Source of the DNA: Hermetia illucens
Taxonomy: Eukaryota; Arthropoda; Insecta; Diptera; Stratiomyidae
NCBI RefSeq assembly: GCF_905115235.1
Contig: NC_051849.1
Location: 213,782,595 to 213,846,594, forward strand
DNA length: 64,000 nucleotides
Direction: 5' to 3'
The notes under the pieces were generated by a model that saw nothing but the letters and a program-made list of their open reading frames with translations, was not told the origin of the DNA and did no database searches. Shown piece by piece: positions 10,105-21,900 of this stretch. Each line of letters begins with the position of its first letter. The stretch's first letter is position 1. Position numbers and translations under genes: made by a program.

Positions 10105-10890
10105 CCTCAGGCCATTCTGAACTGCTGAATTACCTTTCTTTTTCCATACTGGAACTGTGGTACTTTCTTGTCAGTCGGATGGTGTTCTCCCTTCCTAAAT
10201 AACCCGATTAAAGAATTCACTGAACCACGTTGTTGGATCCCACTTTTCGCTTTCCAGAGTTCAGATCCAATGTCGTCAAATCCTGTGGCTTTCCCCGATT
10301 TCATTCGTTTTATTGCTTCCTCGACTTCAGTTGCGCTGACAGTTACTATCTCTATGGTTTTACGTGGGTAATTGTCTCGGGGACTTAATCCTATGGTCTT
10401 CTTAAGACACGGATTGACCACAATCATAGCCCCGCTGCGACAAGCTACAGCGGTACCAATCTATACCGAGCGCATCGCTCAGCATTCATATTGGTGGATG
10501 AAGACCTACCTAAATCTCTATCGAACTAAGGAGTACGGCTCCTGTATCGAAACGAAACACCATGTCGCGGCCCGAAGGTCTCTGTTCGCTTGAACATAAC
10601 CAACAACCCTCATGAAGCGCTCACCAGGGGGCCAACCGCAACAACCGAGCTGAACGCACAAATAACAGAAAATCTATTGCAGCATGTGAATTGAGGGGCT
10701 GTCCCGGGTCCCATGGTACCAGTAAAGGTAAAGTTTCGTGACCAATTGCCACTTCAGATGAGTCCCCGTGTAGAGTCGGGTCTGATCGCCCTAATTAGGC
10801 TTTGTCATCTATCCGTTGCGGCTTCACGGTCGGTAGGCAAAGTACCGTTCTTGTCATTAATGCAACAGAAGTGTTCAATATTCAATAAGA
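10105..10890 (-). mobile_element. RTE-like LINE family B fragment, interrupted
   Basis: On the minus strand, VSATEVEEAIKRMKSGKATG and SELWKAKSG (about 10250-10345) match the B copies at 35.8 and 62.4 kb. A second block (about 10795-10890) matches the B sequence just 5' of it. Between them, 10440-10795 is foreign or strongly diverged and was not assigned. The copy lies immediately downstream of the last visible FAM92 exon. Confidence 0.7.
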
Positions 10891-10934
10891 ATACCACTGC
10901 CGAACCAACCAGACTATTTTAATATTAAACATAC

Positions 10935-12282
10935 CTGAAAGTCCTTTTTTTCATCAATATCATCAACATCCTGATATGTGGCCGTAAGAATTTCCAACGC
11001 TTTTGTATGCTGTTTCATTTCAATGGCAATAAAATCCAAAAGTATCGTTTTAATATCTTTCAATTTACGCTTTTCGAAATTTTCCATAACATTTTCCACA
11101 TCCTTATTTGTTCGATTCACTTCCACTTTAACTTTGAGCAGTTCCGAGTCAGCAGCTGACTGTAAATTTGAAGCAAATCTGTAAATTGGTCCACATAGGC
11201 TTCCCAGACCTGGAGATCTCAGTACTTACGGTGTTGGCTGTGAATTTACTTCGAATTTCCATGAGCTGTTTCTCTCGTGCTAACTCTTTATCACGTATAA
11301 GAATCGCTGATTTCAATGATTCCCGAGTGCTGCGACAATAGTTCTCATAGGGAGTCAGTTGATTTATTACCTAGAGGGGAAAATGTATTTGTATAGAAAT
11401 GTTTGTTAACGAAATGGAATGCAATTTTATGTCTGGACCACTCATGCTATAATTTAAGCAATTTCTATCCTGCCAAGTATCCCTGGGTGACCATCCATGA
11501 TTCAAATGAAACATTATTATACCCCATTTCGAGGAAAACCCCCAACACTGTTGCCCGATCTAGGACTGCCGTTCAAAAGAACTCAAGAAACCCTGGTTTT
11601 GTGCTGAGGTTTACCAATTTGATATCCCTAATAGCTATCTGGCGTACTAGTCTATGCTATCATTCCGTCTAAGCCAGGATCTTCGGCGTCTACTTTTTCT
11701 ACCATAGATATTGCCTTTATAGACTTTCCGGAGTGGATCATCCTCACCCACATGGATTATATGACCCGCCTGACCGCAGCTTATTGAGCAACCAGACACC
11801 CGTGATATCGCTCATAAATTTCATCATAATATAGGCTACGGAATCGTCGATTCCAACCAGATCAGGGATACAAGGATCAAAATTAGTTCCGTAATTAACA
11901 TCCCAAAATCTTACCTTGCTCTCAAGTCGTTGGACCTCCATATCCATATAATCAGCTAGAAAGGTTATAGCCTTTGTAAGACTGTCCAGCGCCACTGCGG
12001 TTCCTTTATTGAAAGGTTCCTCCTCAGAGTACATTTGAAATGCTTTAGCCAATTCATCGTGCTTATCCCTGTACCTGAAAAAGTGCACTTTTACATTAAT
12101 CAACCTCAAAAATAAAACGCAATAACCTTCATATCCACTCACCTTCCCAGCTTTCTTGTATATGCACCAAATGCCGAACATAATTCCCCAAAATGTTTCT
12201 CCACAAAGTTTATACGATCATTCATGATACGAATGCGATTGTCCTTTTCGGGGGTGAACATTGATCGCCCCTTGCTGATCAT
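10935..12282 (-). CDS. Fam92: FAM92/CIBAR-family BAR-domain protein (3' end not found)
   Basis: FAM92 proteins carry a BAR-like membrane-curving domain and act at the basal body and ciliary base. Four exons are visible on the minus strand: 12282-12143, 12074-11915, 11370-11230 and 11159-10935. Introns are 68, 544 and 70 nt, all GT/AG, and the phases agree. Together they give 222 codons. Hallmarks: [20 protein letters not shown] (about residues 23-42), [18 protein letters not shown] in exon 2, [14 protein letters not shown] at its end, [19 protein letters not shown] in exon 3, and [17 protein letters not shown] in exon 4. The family is usually 250-290 residues, so the C-terminal end is missing. 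Either the GTATGT donor at 10934 joins an exon displaced by the repeats to the left, or read-through ends the protein after VCLILK. The start is the first ATG, 12282. Intron 2 contains a LINE D scrap. Confidence 0.88.
11685..11778 (-). repeat. LINE family D 3' fragment in FAM92 intron 2
   Basis: About 95 bp matches the minus-strand LINE D copy at 58.93-59.03 kb (the sequence encoding [10 protein letters not shown] and LIRMDKDDP) but is more diverged. It is a short scrap with no coding capacity. Confidence 0.65.
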
Positions 12283-12830
12283 TGTGGCACCTAAATCACT
12301 TGAGCGAGAAGCGAAAACTACTAATTGTTAAGGAAAATTAAGGATATCCTCCATATGTTACTTCAATCAGGACGAAAACCGACAAACTGCAATATTTTGA
12401 CGTAAAACCTCTCGCTGGGATTTGATTTGTTGTGGTCAGTTCTGGTCACCATGGCAGCCATTAAGAAAGTGTAAATCTGGGAACCATTGGATTTGGATTA
12501 TTTGATCAATTATGCGCATATTTAATGGTTCTGCCTAGAACTGAGTGTGCCATTTATTATTGTGTTGCCAGAATTTAATTAGTTGATTTAGGTAGGAGCT
12601 TATGCCTTTTATATTTAATCAATTAAAGCGAAAGGTCAAGAGGAAGATATATGGGCTTGTTCTGAGCGATGCCAATCAGAGTAAGCCTATTGTTCACTAC
12701 TTAAAATTGGAATGCATTTGAGCGGAACACTTTGACCTAAAAAAAAATATAAAACCACCAAAACCTTATCTATCTATGCGTGTATTAATTGGCTAATTTA
12801 CATACATCCTCTGGTACCCCCTCGAGTACT
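12283..12830. other. FAM92 upstream region; no gene
   Basis: AT-rich sequence upstream of the FAM92 start codon with no supported frame. It probably holds that gene's 5' UTR and promoter, but I see no clear core motif. Confidence 0.35.
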
Positions 12831-15800
12831 ATCTACTTTACTGTAGTTAAGGAGAGAGCCTGAAGTAAAGCGATAATCAAACCCCGACCCCTCAGGAGTC
12901 ATCAGCTGTCTTTAAGCGGGTCACTTACGATACAAAGAGCGGCGTCCCCGAGGTTCCCAGGCAAGTTAGTTCTGACCCCCTAGCTGACACTATACCTGCG
13001 CCCTAGGTAGTAGCCTCGAGAAAGTTTCTCAATGAGGAGCAAACTGCTAATGACTGATACAAGCCAGGACACACTACCAGTCCCCGGGGCAGTTGATAAT
13101 TCTTTACTGAAGTCAATGGAATGATGTGAGCTTAGCTTAGCCAAGGTGGTGGCATGTATGAGGTGCTAGCCCCATCGGGACGCTTGTCGGGTAGTGTGCA
13201 TTGAACCGGTATAGACCGCGTTATTCCAAGCGAACTTTGATCCGTTCCTAAGTTTCAGGATCAGCTAAGCATAGATCGGACCTCAGGGACCTCAGGGTGT
13301 AAGGACTTTGTCCCCGAGGATACAATCGTTCCTGACTATTGCGACCTACTCACAACGCACTGGTAAAACAAATGGAGACAAACAAGGATGAGAAGGAGAA
13401 ATGTGCCACTTACAGCAAAGCATAGGGAAGGAGGGATGATGCATACAACCAAATATAGTAAACTCGCAAAATGATGCGACATTCGGGGCGGTCATGGCAA
13501 TTGCAGTACGATTGAGTGCTGCTATCCCAGAAATAGGCACAGAGGAGACCGCTAAAGCTGGGCAGATGGCTTCAAATATAAGGTTAGTTGGAGACACAAT
13601 CGACTGTCCTGCGAAAACCGAAGAGGAACCGTTTATCAGAAAATGAGTAGCAGTTGCAAAGCGCATATGGTCTACAATGTTCCTTCAGAAAAACGTCAAC
13701 AAAGACGTGAAAAATGGGCTTTTAGAGCTGGAGGAACCCCTTGACCACATTTTCTTCTACAGGCGAACATAGAGAGGAACAGAGGATGCGCAAAAAGCAG
13801 AAGCGACCGTGCCCCTACTGAATGCACCATAAGCGCAAAACGGATCGCGGATAGTCCGTTGCATTGGGAACTCGAAAAAAAGCAAAGGGAAAAAGGCAAA
13901 TCTGAAGGAGATTTTAGGGGTAAGAAAGAAGAAGGCGTAGAAACACAGCGAAAACCCTCTGCCTAAATTTAAAGCATACACGAATGGCGGCGCACGAAAA
14001 GAAGAGGCAGGGAGACGAAGGAAAGTTTTGTCCATTAAGCCGACGCAAGGTAAGGCCTTTGCGGAAGTCCTCAGCGAGATCCTTTATAGGATCCAGCCCG
14101 AAGACAGTGGAATAGAAGGATCTTCCAGTCGGAAAACGAAGGGTGGTAGAATCCTCGTTGAATTAGGTCCGAACACAGTAAAAAAAGTACGTTCTGTAAG
14201 CGGTCAAAAGACCATTGGGAGCGAAAATTTCGGTTTCTAGGCTAGAAACCACGTGCTCTGCGGGAATCCGAGATCTTGTCTGCCTAATAGAAAAGATCGA
14301 AGTAGAAGAGGCCATTAATCACCAATGTTTGAAGGTAACTAATCCCTGCATTTATATAACCTCTGCCAATTCTCGAGGCCAAAAACCAGCTATGATGGAA
14401 GTTGCCGAGCAATAGGCGAGGAAACTTCTTAACAGCGGGAAGATCAGAATTGGTTGGTTGGTTCAGTCGTCCCCACCAAGTGCTTCATGATGATTTGATT
14501 ATTGGCACATGTCTCCACTTTGCCGGGGACCTGACAGGAGGGCGGAATGCCGAAGATGCGGCCAGGTAGGTCATAAGGCAAATACCTGAAACGAAATGAG
14601 ATTGTTGTTCTATGCAAGAATCATTATGCGCTTGATAGGACGCGATTAACATGATCTGCATCCCATAAATCAATATGCACCGGATTGCAACCGCTCATAA
14701 GTCACTAACGCATTTCGCTGCGGAGATGAAAACTGATTTAATGTTCATCAAGGAACAGTGCCGGAACAGGGACCGAGGTTCACAGCACCTCGACTTATTG
14801 CGTGCCGCTGCCATCTAGATTAGGGACGGCAACCGGGTTCTTGCCCAAGGCGAAAGGATGGGTTCGTCTGCATTTGGTTCTTAGAGTTAAGGTTTGTCAG
14901 GGTTTCTGCAACAATGAGACGATGCCGAATTATCAACGCAAGCTTGATGCTCTGGAGAACACCCTCTTGGGCACGGAGAGGCGGATCCTGGTCGGAGGAG
15001 ACTTCAGTGCCATGGTCCTTCAATGAGGCGGACCACGCAAACTCCAGAAGGAAACGGACTCTTGAATTTGCAACGAGAACAGGGCTCGTTTCAAACACTG
15101 GAACTGTAGCAACATTCTGGCACTCAGGCTACAAAGGAAGCATTCCCGACATAGCTTTTGCGATGGAGTCACTGGTATCATTGCTGGATGAATCGCGAGC
15201 TCTGGAAGAATTCTCGGCAAGCGGCAATCAATACATCGCGTTAGAAGTGGTTGTCGATAACTCCCTTGTGCGTGGACAGTGGCATCGAAGGATGGGAAAC
15301 ATTCTATGTTTTGGGGGACTTCGGAAGAATTGTCTTAAATTCCGCCGCCTTACACAAGGCTTAAACGACCGGGAGGAGGCATGCGCCCGAATGACAGAAT
15401 ATAGATGAGTCAAAAGGAGAGTCCACAATGCGATAAATAAAAGCAAAGCTCGATGCTGGCAGGATCTAGGCGACGAGGTGAATGGGTAATCATGGTGACT
15501 CGGTTATAAACTGTTAACCCGAAAAATCGAGGCTCACTTAAGGCCGAGCAGATGGACCGTCTTGTACAGGCAATATTTCCTGCCCATCACGTAAGGGTTT
15601 TCGACACCAGCGCGGAGAATTGGAATAGGCAGTACTCTCTACAAACAAAAAGGCGCCAGGACCCGATGCTACCCTGGCAAAAGTATACAAATTGGTGGTT
15701 CTAACAACGGCCAGACTTACTGCTCGGTGTATTCAACGATTGCCTGAAGGAGGACATTTCTCCTTCCTGCTGGAAGGTGGCGAGGTTTGCGATGAATAGC

Positions 15801-16312
15801 AAAGAGAATGGCGAATTTGAGCTGCCATTTGCATACCAGACACTTTGTATGCTTGATACAGCCGGAAAAGTGCTCTAAAAGTTCGTTAGAAGTAGACTTG
15901 GTGAAGCGATACGTGCTGTCAGAGAGTTATCCCCAAGACACTTCGGTTTCAGAACAGCGAAATCCACAGTAGATGCTGTCATGTAAGTCTTGGTTGCGGT
16001 TCATCGAGTCGTGACACACAGCCGCTGACCTCGACAAATAGTGCACCTCATAACGGTTGATGTCAGAAATGCCTTCAATTCCGTAAGATGTACTGATATG
16101 TTAGCTACATTAGAAAACTGCTAAACTATTTCTTGCGAATATTGAGAGATTATCTGAGAGAACGCTCCGTGCTCTATTAGACGTTAGAAGGCCAGAGAAG
16201 GATGGGAGTATCGCAGGTATCCATCGTGAACGACGCCGTTCACACCTTTTTTCTTGTGGAAGAAGCGATGGGATTTGTCACCAACTTTATTTAAACACAA
16301 GGGAGTTCTCTT
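12830..16312 (+). mobile_element. R1-like LINE family C, copy 1, long but dead
   Basis: A non-coding leader (about 12830-13350) is followed by an ORF1 region: a basic Lys/Arg-rich segment (about 13790-14030), GKAFAEVLSEILYRIQPEDS (about 14044-14105), a gag core matching the 28.1-28.4 kb copy, and zinc-knuckle remains (about 14515-14580). The endonuclease follows (ARTGL and NTGTVATFWHSGYKGSIPDI, about 15075-15150). Next comes a linker and RT N-terminal part (about 15400-15780), RT palm pieces (about 15940-16190), then an abrupt jump to the C-terminal zinc region (about 16235-16310). Many frame changes and an internal deletion make it non-functional. Family C copies at 28.1-30.8 kb and scraps at 51.5 and 58.1 kb support the boundaries. 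The 5' end is approximate. Confidence 0.7.
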
Positions 16313-16319
16313 TTGCAGT

Positions 16320-16480
16320 CTTTTTATTTGCCCTACGTAGTAAGAACCCGTAATGGTGGTTCCCTTTTCAAATATTCCACCATAATTCCTTCAGCGTCCC
16401 AGGAAACGGATCCCACAACCTTTTTCGTAGATTTGCTCTTAACTTTGTATTTCTTCATTTTATGGAGACGGGAAAATCTT
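16320..16480 (-). pseudogene. possible mariner transposase scrap
   Basis: The minus-strand frame contains KSKSTKKVVGSVSWDAEG followed by IMVEYLKRE. This resembles the second catalytic region of mariner transposases (usual form: K-x-M-x-x-V-F-W-D-A-x-G-I-x-x-x-D-Y-L). Only about 50 codons are left and no inverted repeats were found, so the call is tentative. Confidence 0.45.
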
Positions 16481-16579
16481 GTACTCATTCGACCGCGCCG
16501 GGAGTTGAGGCAAATTCCGCGCATAAGGGCTGCACAGCTATTTATGACTTTGCACATCCCAGTGGGAACCAAAGGCAAA

Positions 16580-17540
16580 GCTTCCTTAAAGATTTATTTC
16601 GAATTAATGATAATGGATTTAATGGAATGACTGAGCGAGTGATACTTCAAAATTCCTCTATGGGAAGATTAGTGAAAGCAAACACGCACAGCATCATCGA
16701 CAATAGATCCATGTTTGTTCCCCTAAGAAATGAGGAGGAAATACGTATCTAGATGCATTCAAGATCAATCTTTCGGATGCATCCGTTTCCAGTTGAGATA
16801 AGATGAAAAAACCCACACAAGAAAACCATCTAGGCAACATCGACACATCAAAACTACTTACCAACCGCCTCGTCCCTACCCGAAAGGTACATAATGAGAT
16901 TCCGTGCTTCTTTGACGCTGAAGTTGGTCCTCCTGTATGTAGCCTTTTCGACCCGCCCCTCAGTATCCCAAAAAAGGGTAAAATAGCACGGCGAAATTTA
17001 GTTTATAGCAAAACAGAAGAGAACGACAAAGGCACTGCTCAGCTGAACTCTGAAGTTTGATTCAGCTGTTGACTGGAACCAGTAGAAAGGAGGTCAGAAA
17101 GTTCTGAAGAAAATCATAAGGTCGGGTAAACGATTATCATGGAGACGCTTCCCTTATCGAAAAACGTAGCCAGCATTTGGATAAACTACGTTCAAAAACA
17201 AAAAGCACACACAGGAAGTGCAGTTCTGAGACAGAATCCAAAATTATAACCCAAGCCAACAGCCAAATTTTGCCTTCAACTCAGATACTGGACTTTGGAT
17301 TACAAAGTTTTGTCGCTTCAGTGAACGAAATGACATATAACTATTTACACAGACGCAAATTTGCCGTTCTATCATTCCTGCCCTTGTAATGGACGGAATG
17401 GGTGCTGTGTATATTCGGAATATATATCGCACTTGCTTGGCCCAACTTAATTTTCCAATTACTTCTCTAGCCAGGGAAGCCCTGCTACACGGGTGCAAAG
17501 AACGTCCAAAAGATCAGTCTAACTTCCATTATTTTTCCTC
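16580..17540. other. no gene recognised
   Basis: Several frames of 70-96 codons exist on both strands, but none shows a known domain and none is longer than expected by chance in this composition. It is likely unassigned repeat or intergenic sequence between LINE C and an RTE B fragment. Confidence 0.3.
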
Positions 17541-17544
17541 TTCC

Positions 17545-17935
17545 TCTCCGTTCACAAGCAGGGTCCGCTTGTTGTGCTTAGTTGCGCAATTTTGTTCTAT
17601 CAAAGACCTGATCTGGATTCAATCGCGAGGCTTTTAAATCCCCATCTACCGTATCAAGCTACCGTTGTTCCGGCTGGCTTTTTGGTCGCTTACCATGGAC
17701 TTGGAAGTGAAGGCTAATCTTGGCGAGCGCGAATTACATACTCTCGTAATTTTCCCATGATCGGGGGAACTCCATATCAATGGTGGATTTTCTCATTTCG
17801 GATGTGATCAAGCTGTGTTATGCTCCTAGTCCAACGCAGCATTTTCGTCTCCATTATCGCAAAATGCCGTTCATTGCCTTTTATAATCGGGTAACACTCA
17901 GAACCATAGAGGGCGACAAAAAGGACTGAAAGAAT
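17545..17935 (-). mobile_element. RTE-like LINE family B, 3' fragment
   Basis: It aligns with the last 390 bp of the family B copy at 34.5-37.7 kb, for example the segment encoding the conserved RLRWYGHA and GRPKQRW region and the stretch just upstream. Nucleotide divergence is clearly higher than between the two young B copies, and the open frame is gone. Confidence 0.75.
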
Positions 17936-18049
17936 TAGTAGATTGTCTTATAAAGGATATGCACATTCCTGGCTGGCGCCGTTAGGTATTACTTATTGGC
18001 AAGTTACTCTAGAGTTGCAGGACTACTATATTAACACCTAGGGGCTTCC

Positions 18050-18310
18050 ACCACAACGGGTCACTGGATATTCACATTGATATTAAACCCCATTTTGATG
18101 TATGCATGCATCGTTTGGTGGCCAAGGCTGAACTTTACAACTTTAGTAACAATAGGTAGCTACTGCACAGATTCAAAGGCTGCTATCAGAGCTATTAACG
18201 GAATACTGCTCCCTAAACTTCGAAGGACTTCCTTCAACTTAGAATCCCCATACTGTCCGCCTCTGGAAAGCGTTCTCAGATTGGCAAAAATGGTCATTGA
18301 ATAAGCGGTT
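18050..18310 (+). mobile_element. LINE fragment (RT end joined to RNase H), family G-like
   Basis: One frame reads ILMYACIVWWPRLNFTTLV, typical of the RT C-terminus of RNase H-bearing LINEs. It runs directly into YCTDSKAAIRAI, a typical RNase H strand with the catalytic Asp context. The normal spacer between these domains is missing, so the copy carries an internal deletion. Confidence 0.55.
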
Positions 18311-18688
18311 TCAGGTGCTTGGCTTGGAGTTTCAGCTTTTATGTAGAACTACTGTTTCGTCAATCTATGCGTAGCGTTTAACGTGTAAATTATGTCATTA
18401 CCTCGAATAGGTACTATATATGAGATTTATTTTGTCAAACAAGTTTTTCACTTTGTCAAATGCAACAAAATACTGTTAGTTGCTATCAGGTGACCTTGGC
18501 CATCGAATCTAACTAGGTGAAAATTTCCTTGTTGCGCTAACTGCAGCAATCATGAGATTTACCCCTACTAAAATTAGTCGCAGGACTTTGATGAGTTATT
18601 TCTCGGGAGGGACTTTGATCGTCCCACGTTCATGAAATGTTACTCAGTCTCAACATCTTTTTAGATATGAACAGGGTCCTATACCTAC

Positions 18689-18901
18689 CTTCATAAGGTT
18701 GTCAACATCGTCCCCTTCTCGATTGGATAACGGAATTTCATGGACTTTTCTTCGAAATAGATAATCGGGGGGTTTATCTAGTCCAAAATAATTAAAATTT
18801 CTCTTCCTTTTCGAGTGGTAACTCATGTCTGGTGGGGTCTTTTTTCTGGTTCGTCGATAATTGCAGACTACTCCCGTTCCGCAAAATTTTGAAGGAAGCA
18901 T
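18689..18901 (-). CDS. unrecognised 5' coding exon
   Basis: An ATG at 18901 opens a 71-codon frame ending at a good splice donor (AAG followed by GTAGGTAT, 18688 downward). Composition is basic and polar, with GVVCNYRRTRKKTPPDMSYH, then NFNYFGLDKPPDYLFRRK and HEIPLSNREGDDVDNLMK. It does not look like any LINE in the window. It starts about 70 nt beyond the CDC23 poly(A) signal on the same strand, so it would be a separate gene continuing leftward into repeat-filled sequence. I do not recognise the protein, and no second exon was found. Confidence 0.35.
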
Positions 18902-18973
18902 AACATCCACAAAAAAACAAAATTCTTCAAATCAAATGAAACAGAAATTACTTTTTCTAATCCTTCAATTTTC

Positions 18974-18979
18974 TTTATT
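18974..18979 (-). terminator. CDC23 poly(A) signal
   Basis: AATAAA on the minus strand, beginning 15 nt beyond the CDC23 stop codon. It is the nearest canonical signal and would give a very short 3' UTR. Confidence 0.6.
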
Positions 18980-18994
18980 AACAAATAACCACTG

Positions 18995-21900
18995 TTAATC
19001 CATTGAAATAGTCGACATATCTAATTCGTCATCTCGATCATTCAAATCGCCAGTATCCCGTACTGGCTGTTGTTCGTCCTGTCTGGCAATCGGTTCGGTT
19101 GTACAGGAATTTTCTCCACTCGGCGAATTCTCTATGACCATATCCGTTTCATCCATCCAAACTTCATGGCAATCGATGTCCTCACTGGCTGAATGAGGTG
19201 TAGCTGGTCGGTGTGTCCGTCTATTCTCGATGGTTTTCAAAAGAGATTTTGCTTCTGATTTTTTCTAGAATGGATGGAAACAACAATTTGATGATGATGA
19301 TCTACTCACCCTTCTTAATGCTATTTTATAAATTATAGACACAAAAATTCAACTATAACAATGTACTTACCTCGTCAGATTCCAAGCACTTATACGCATA
19401 GTGCGATGCCTCCTCATAATTCCCTTTGCTTTCATAATAATTCGCTAAAGTAATGTAAGCCTGGAACAGTGACTGCTTATCACACGTTGCCCTTTCGTCC
19501 ATGCAAAACTGAACATACGCAGGAACTGCTTTCTCCACGTCTCCCAATTTCTCATAAAGACTCGCTAATTTGAAAAGTGCAACACCCTCAATATCACCCA
19601 CGTTGCAGGCTTTTTCATAACACTTTATGGCATTGGGATTTTTGTCTAGGCGCTCGTAAGTTTCAGCCAATGCAACTAACATGCGACTGTCGTAGGGCCT
19701 TAGTTGGTGTGCAATTTTGAAATAGTATAAACTGTAGAAATTCATCTTGAGTATTTCATAGGCCTGCCCGAGACCGTACCATGCACGATAGTCCCGTCGG
19801 TTGACCTCTGCAAATAAAATGGACAGGAGTTAAGTGAAAGAGTCGGAGAAGAAGGTCCTGTCATTCCCGGCCATCGAAGGATCCGTATTTGCGAAGAATA
19901 AATATTTTACTAACCAAGAAAACGAAATGGCCCTTTTGGTCTGTTAGTATACAGGATATACCCTTAAAGATTCTACACTTGAGAGGCTAAATCGTGCCTA
20001 TATTTTGGGAATTGAAAGGATCTAGTAAAAATATCGACACAAACTCTTTTTTATTGAAAGGCACATCCTTCTACTTTCACACTGTATTTGAAGAAATGCA
20101 AAATTGAATTCCGCGACCTAGGACCGCCCTTAAAAATGTTACTGTGAGCTGTCCAATAAGCCGATCAGCCAACTTCCCCTTACCCTTTCCACCAACAGGT
20201 TTATTTTCTTTCCCGACGTAACCGACGCTCTTTTTTTTATAATTACTTCGTCCCCATACGGCCGCGAATCGAGAATCCGTTTGAAAGTCTAACTGTCCCC
20301 ATTGCCGATGTATCGAACGCACCTGAAACCGTGCTTCGATTGAGACGTTGCAAACATGCTTACGATCGCTTCAATTTCCATCTTTCCCGGACTTCCTTCA
20401 TGATTGATGGAACAATCTTCCTCGTGATCTGCGAACCAATCTGCAAATTCGTCGGAATTTTCGCCCATCAATGTTTTTTGATTACTGCACGATTGACAAA
20501 AATTAAATTTGACAAGCGTGTCAAGTGCTTTCCCGCTGTAACCCACAACAATCGCTGTAATGTCGCAACAATACGAATCTGTCCTCACATTTACCGCAGT
20601 GCATTGTCAGTTTGAATTCCGCACCACGTTTATCACTTTGGGAAAATGTGACTTTTCCATGACATCGTTTGCAGACAACATTTGCGAAAATAGGAGCAAA
20701 GACCAAAACAAAATCAGTAGGAAAAAGCAGCAGAAATAGTAGCTCCCAACGACCGCCTGTTTTTCAACTTTCGCGCCAACGCGCTTGTTTACTCCATACT
20801 ATTCTCAGCCAAAAAAGGCTCTTATTTGCTCTCTTTTTCGTACGTCCAGCCACGCGATTATAGCCCTTCTTGTCCTTGTATTTCGAATCCGTATCAAGCC
20901 AAAAACCTCGAAATTGGAGCCATTGGAATGTTTTCAACACGAAGCTCGTTTCGACACTGAACGTAGTAAAGGAATTTCCTATTACACAATAGAAAGGCAC
21001 CCACCCTTTCACACAAATTAAACCAATCAAAGAAATAAACCCGTTCTAAGAATCTATACCTGGAAAAGGGACGTCGCGACCGCGTCGCGCTTAGACGCAT
21101 GAAAAGGCTGGAGATGGGTACCTTCGAGGCCCCAGGAACCTAGGAAAGAATATGTTTTCGGTAAAATTCTTGTGTGGCATATTCGTAGATACATTCAAAT
21201 TAAAAAAAAAACGATTTCCTAAAACCGCAAGTGTAGAACCTCCCCTTAAATAACACCCCTGCCCCCTGCCATGTACGATATGCATGCTGGACCACATAAG
21301 TGGGAAGGTCCTCGTCACGATGGTTTGGATACCTTCAATTAATCAGAAATCGGAAATCTGAAGAAAATGGGGAAAATCATCACTTCCTCTCAAGAAAACC
21401 CCTAAAACTACTGGCCCTGGCCAGCCTGCGAAGAAAAGAGGAACACTAAGGTAACGTTCAGGTGATCAAGAAACAAAAACCTCGGTAGGTGGTAGCCATT
21501 AAGCAAATCGGCATCCAATCTTATCCAGACAACTTAAGAAAGATGAAAGCTGATCCCGATTGAAAAAGTTAATGGACAGAGGAAGCCTACATTGGATGTG
21601 TTTTCTGTAGCCTTTGTCGGCGGACCTTCTGCAAGAGATGTTTCAAATGTTTTAAGTACAGGAATCTCGAAGTAATGTGCAAGTCCTACCCATCAATCTG
21701 ATCGAAGCAGAAGGTGCAGGGAAAATTCTCGTATTGCTAGTGAATGCGATGAAGAACCCAAATGCATGCTGTGCGATAGTAAATATAACCTGCATCGCTG
21801 TAGGGCCGCTCAAAATTTCCATTCGCGGACTACCTACGAATCGACAAGCAAATTTCCACAATTAGCGCAGACCTTGACAGTAATAGGGTCGGTGTCGGTG

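Noticed and set aside
10934-10940. FAM92 ending at VCLILK as the certain C-terminus
   Set aside because: The GTATGT donor at this point is good and the family continues, so a missing exon is at least as likely.
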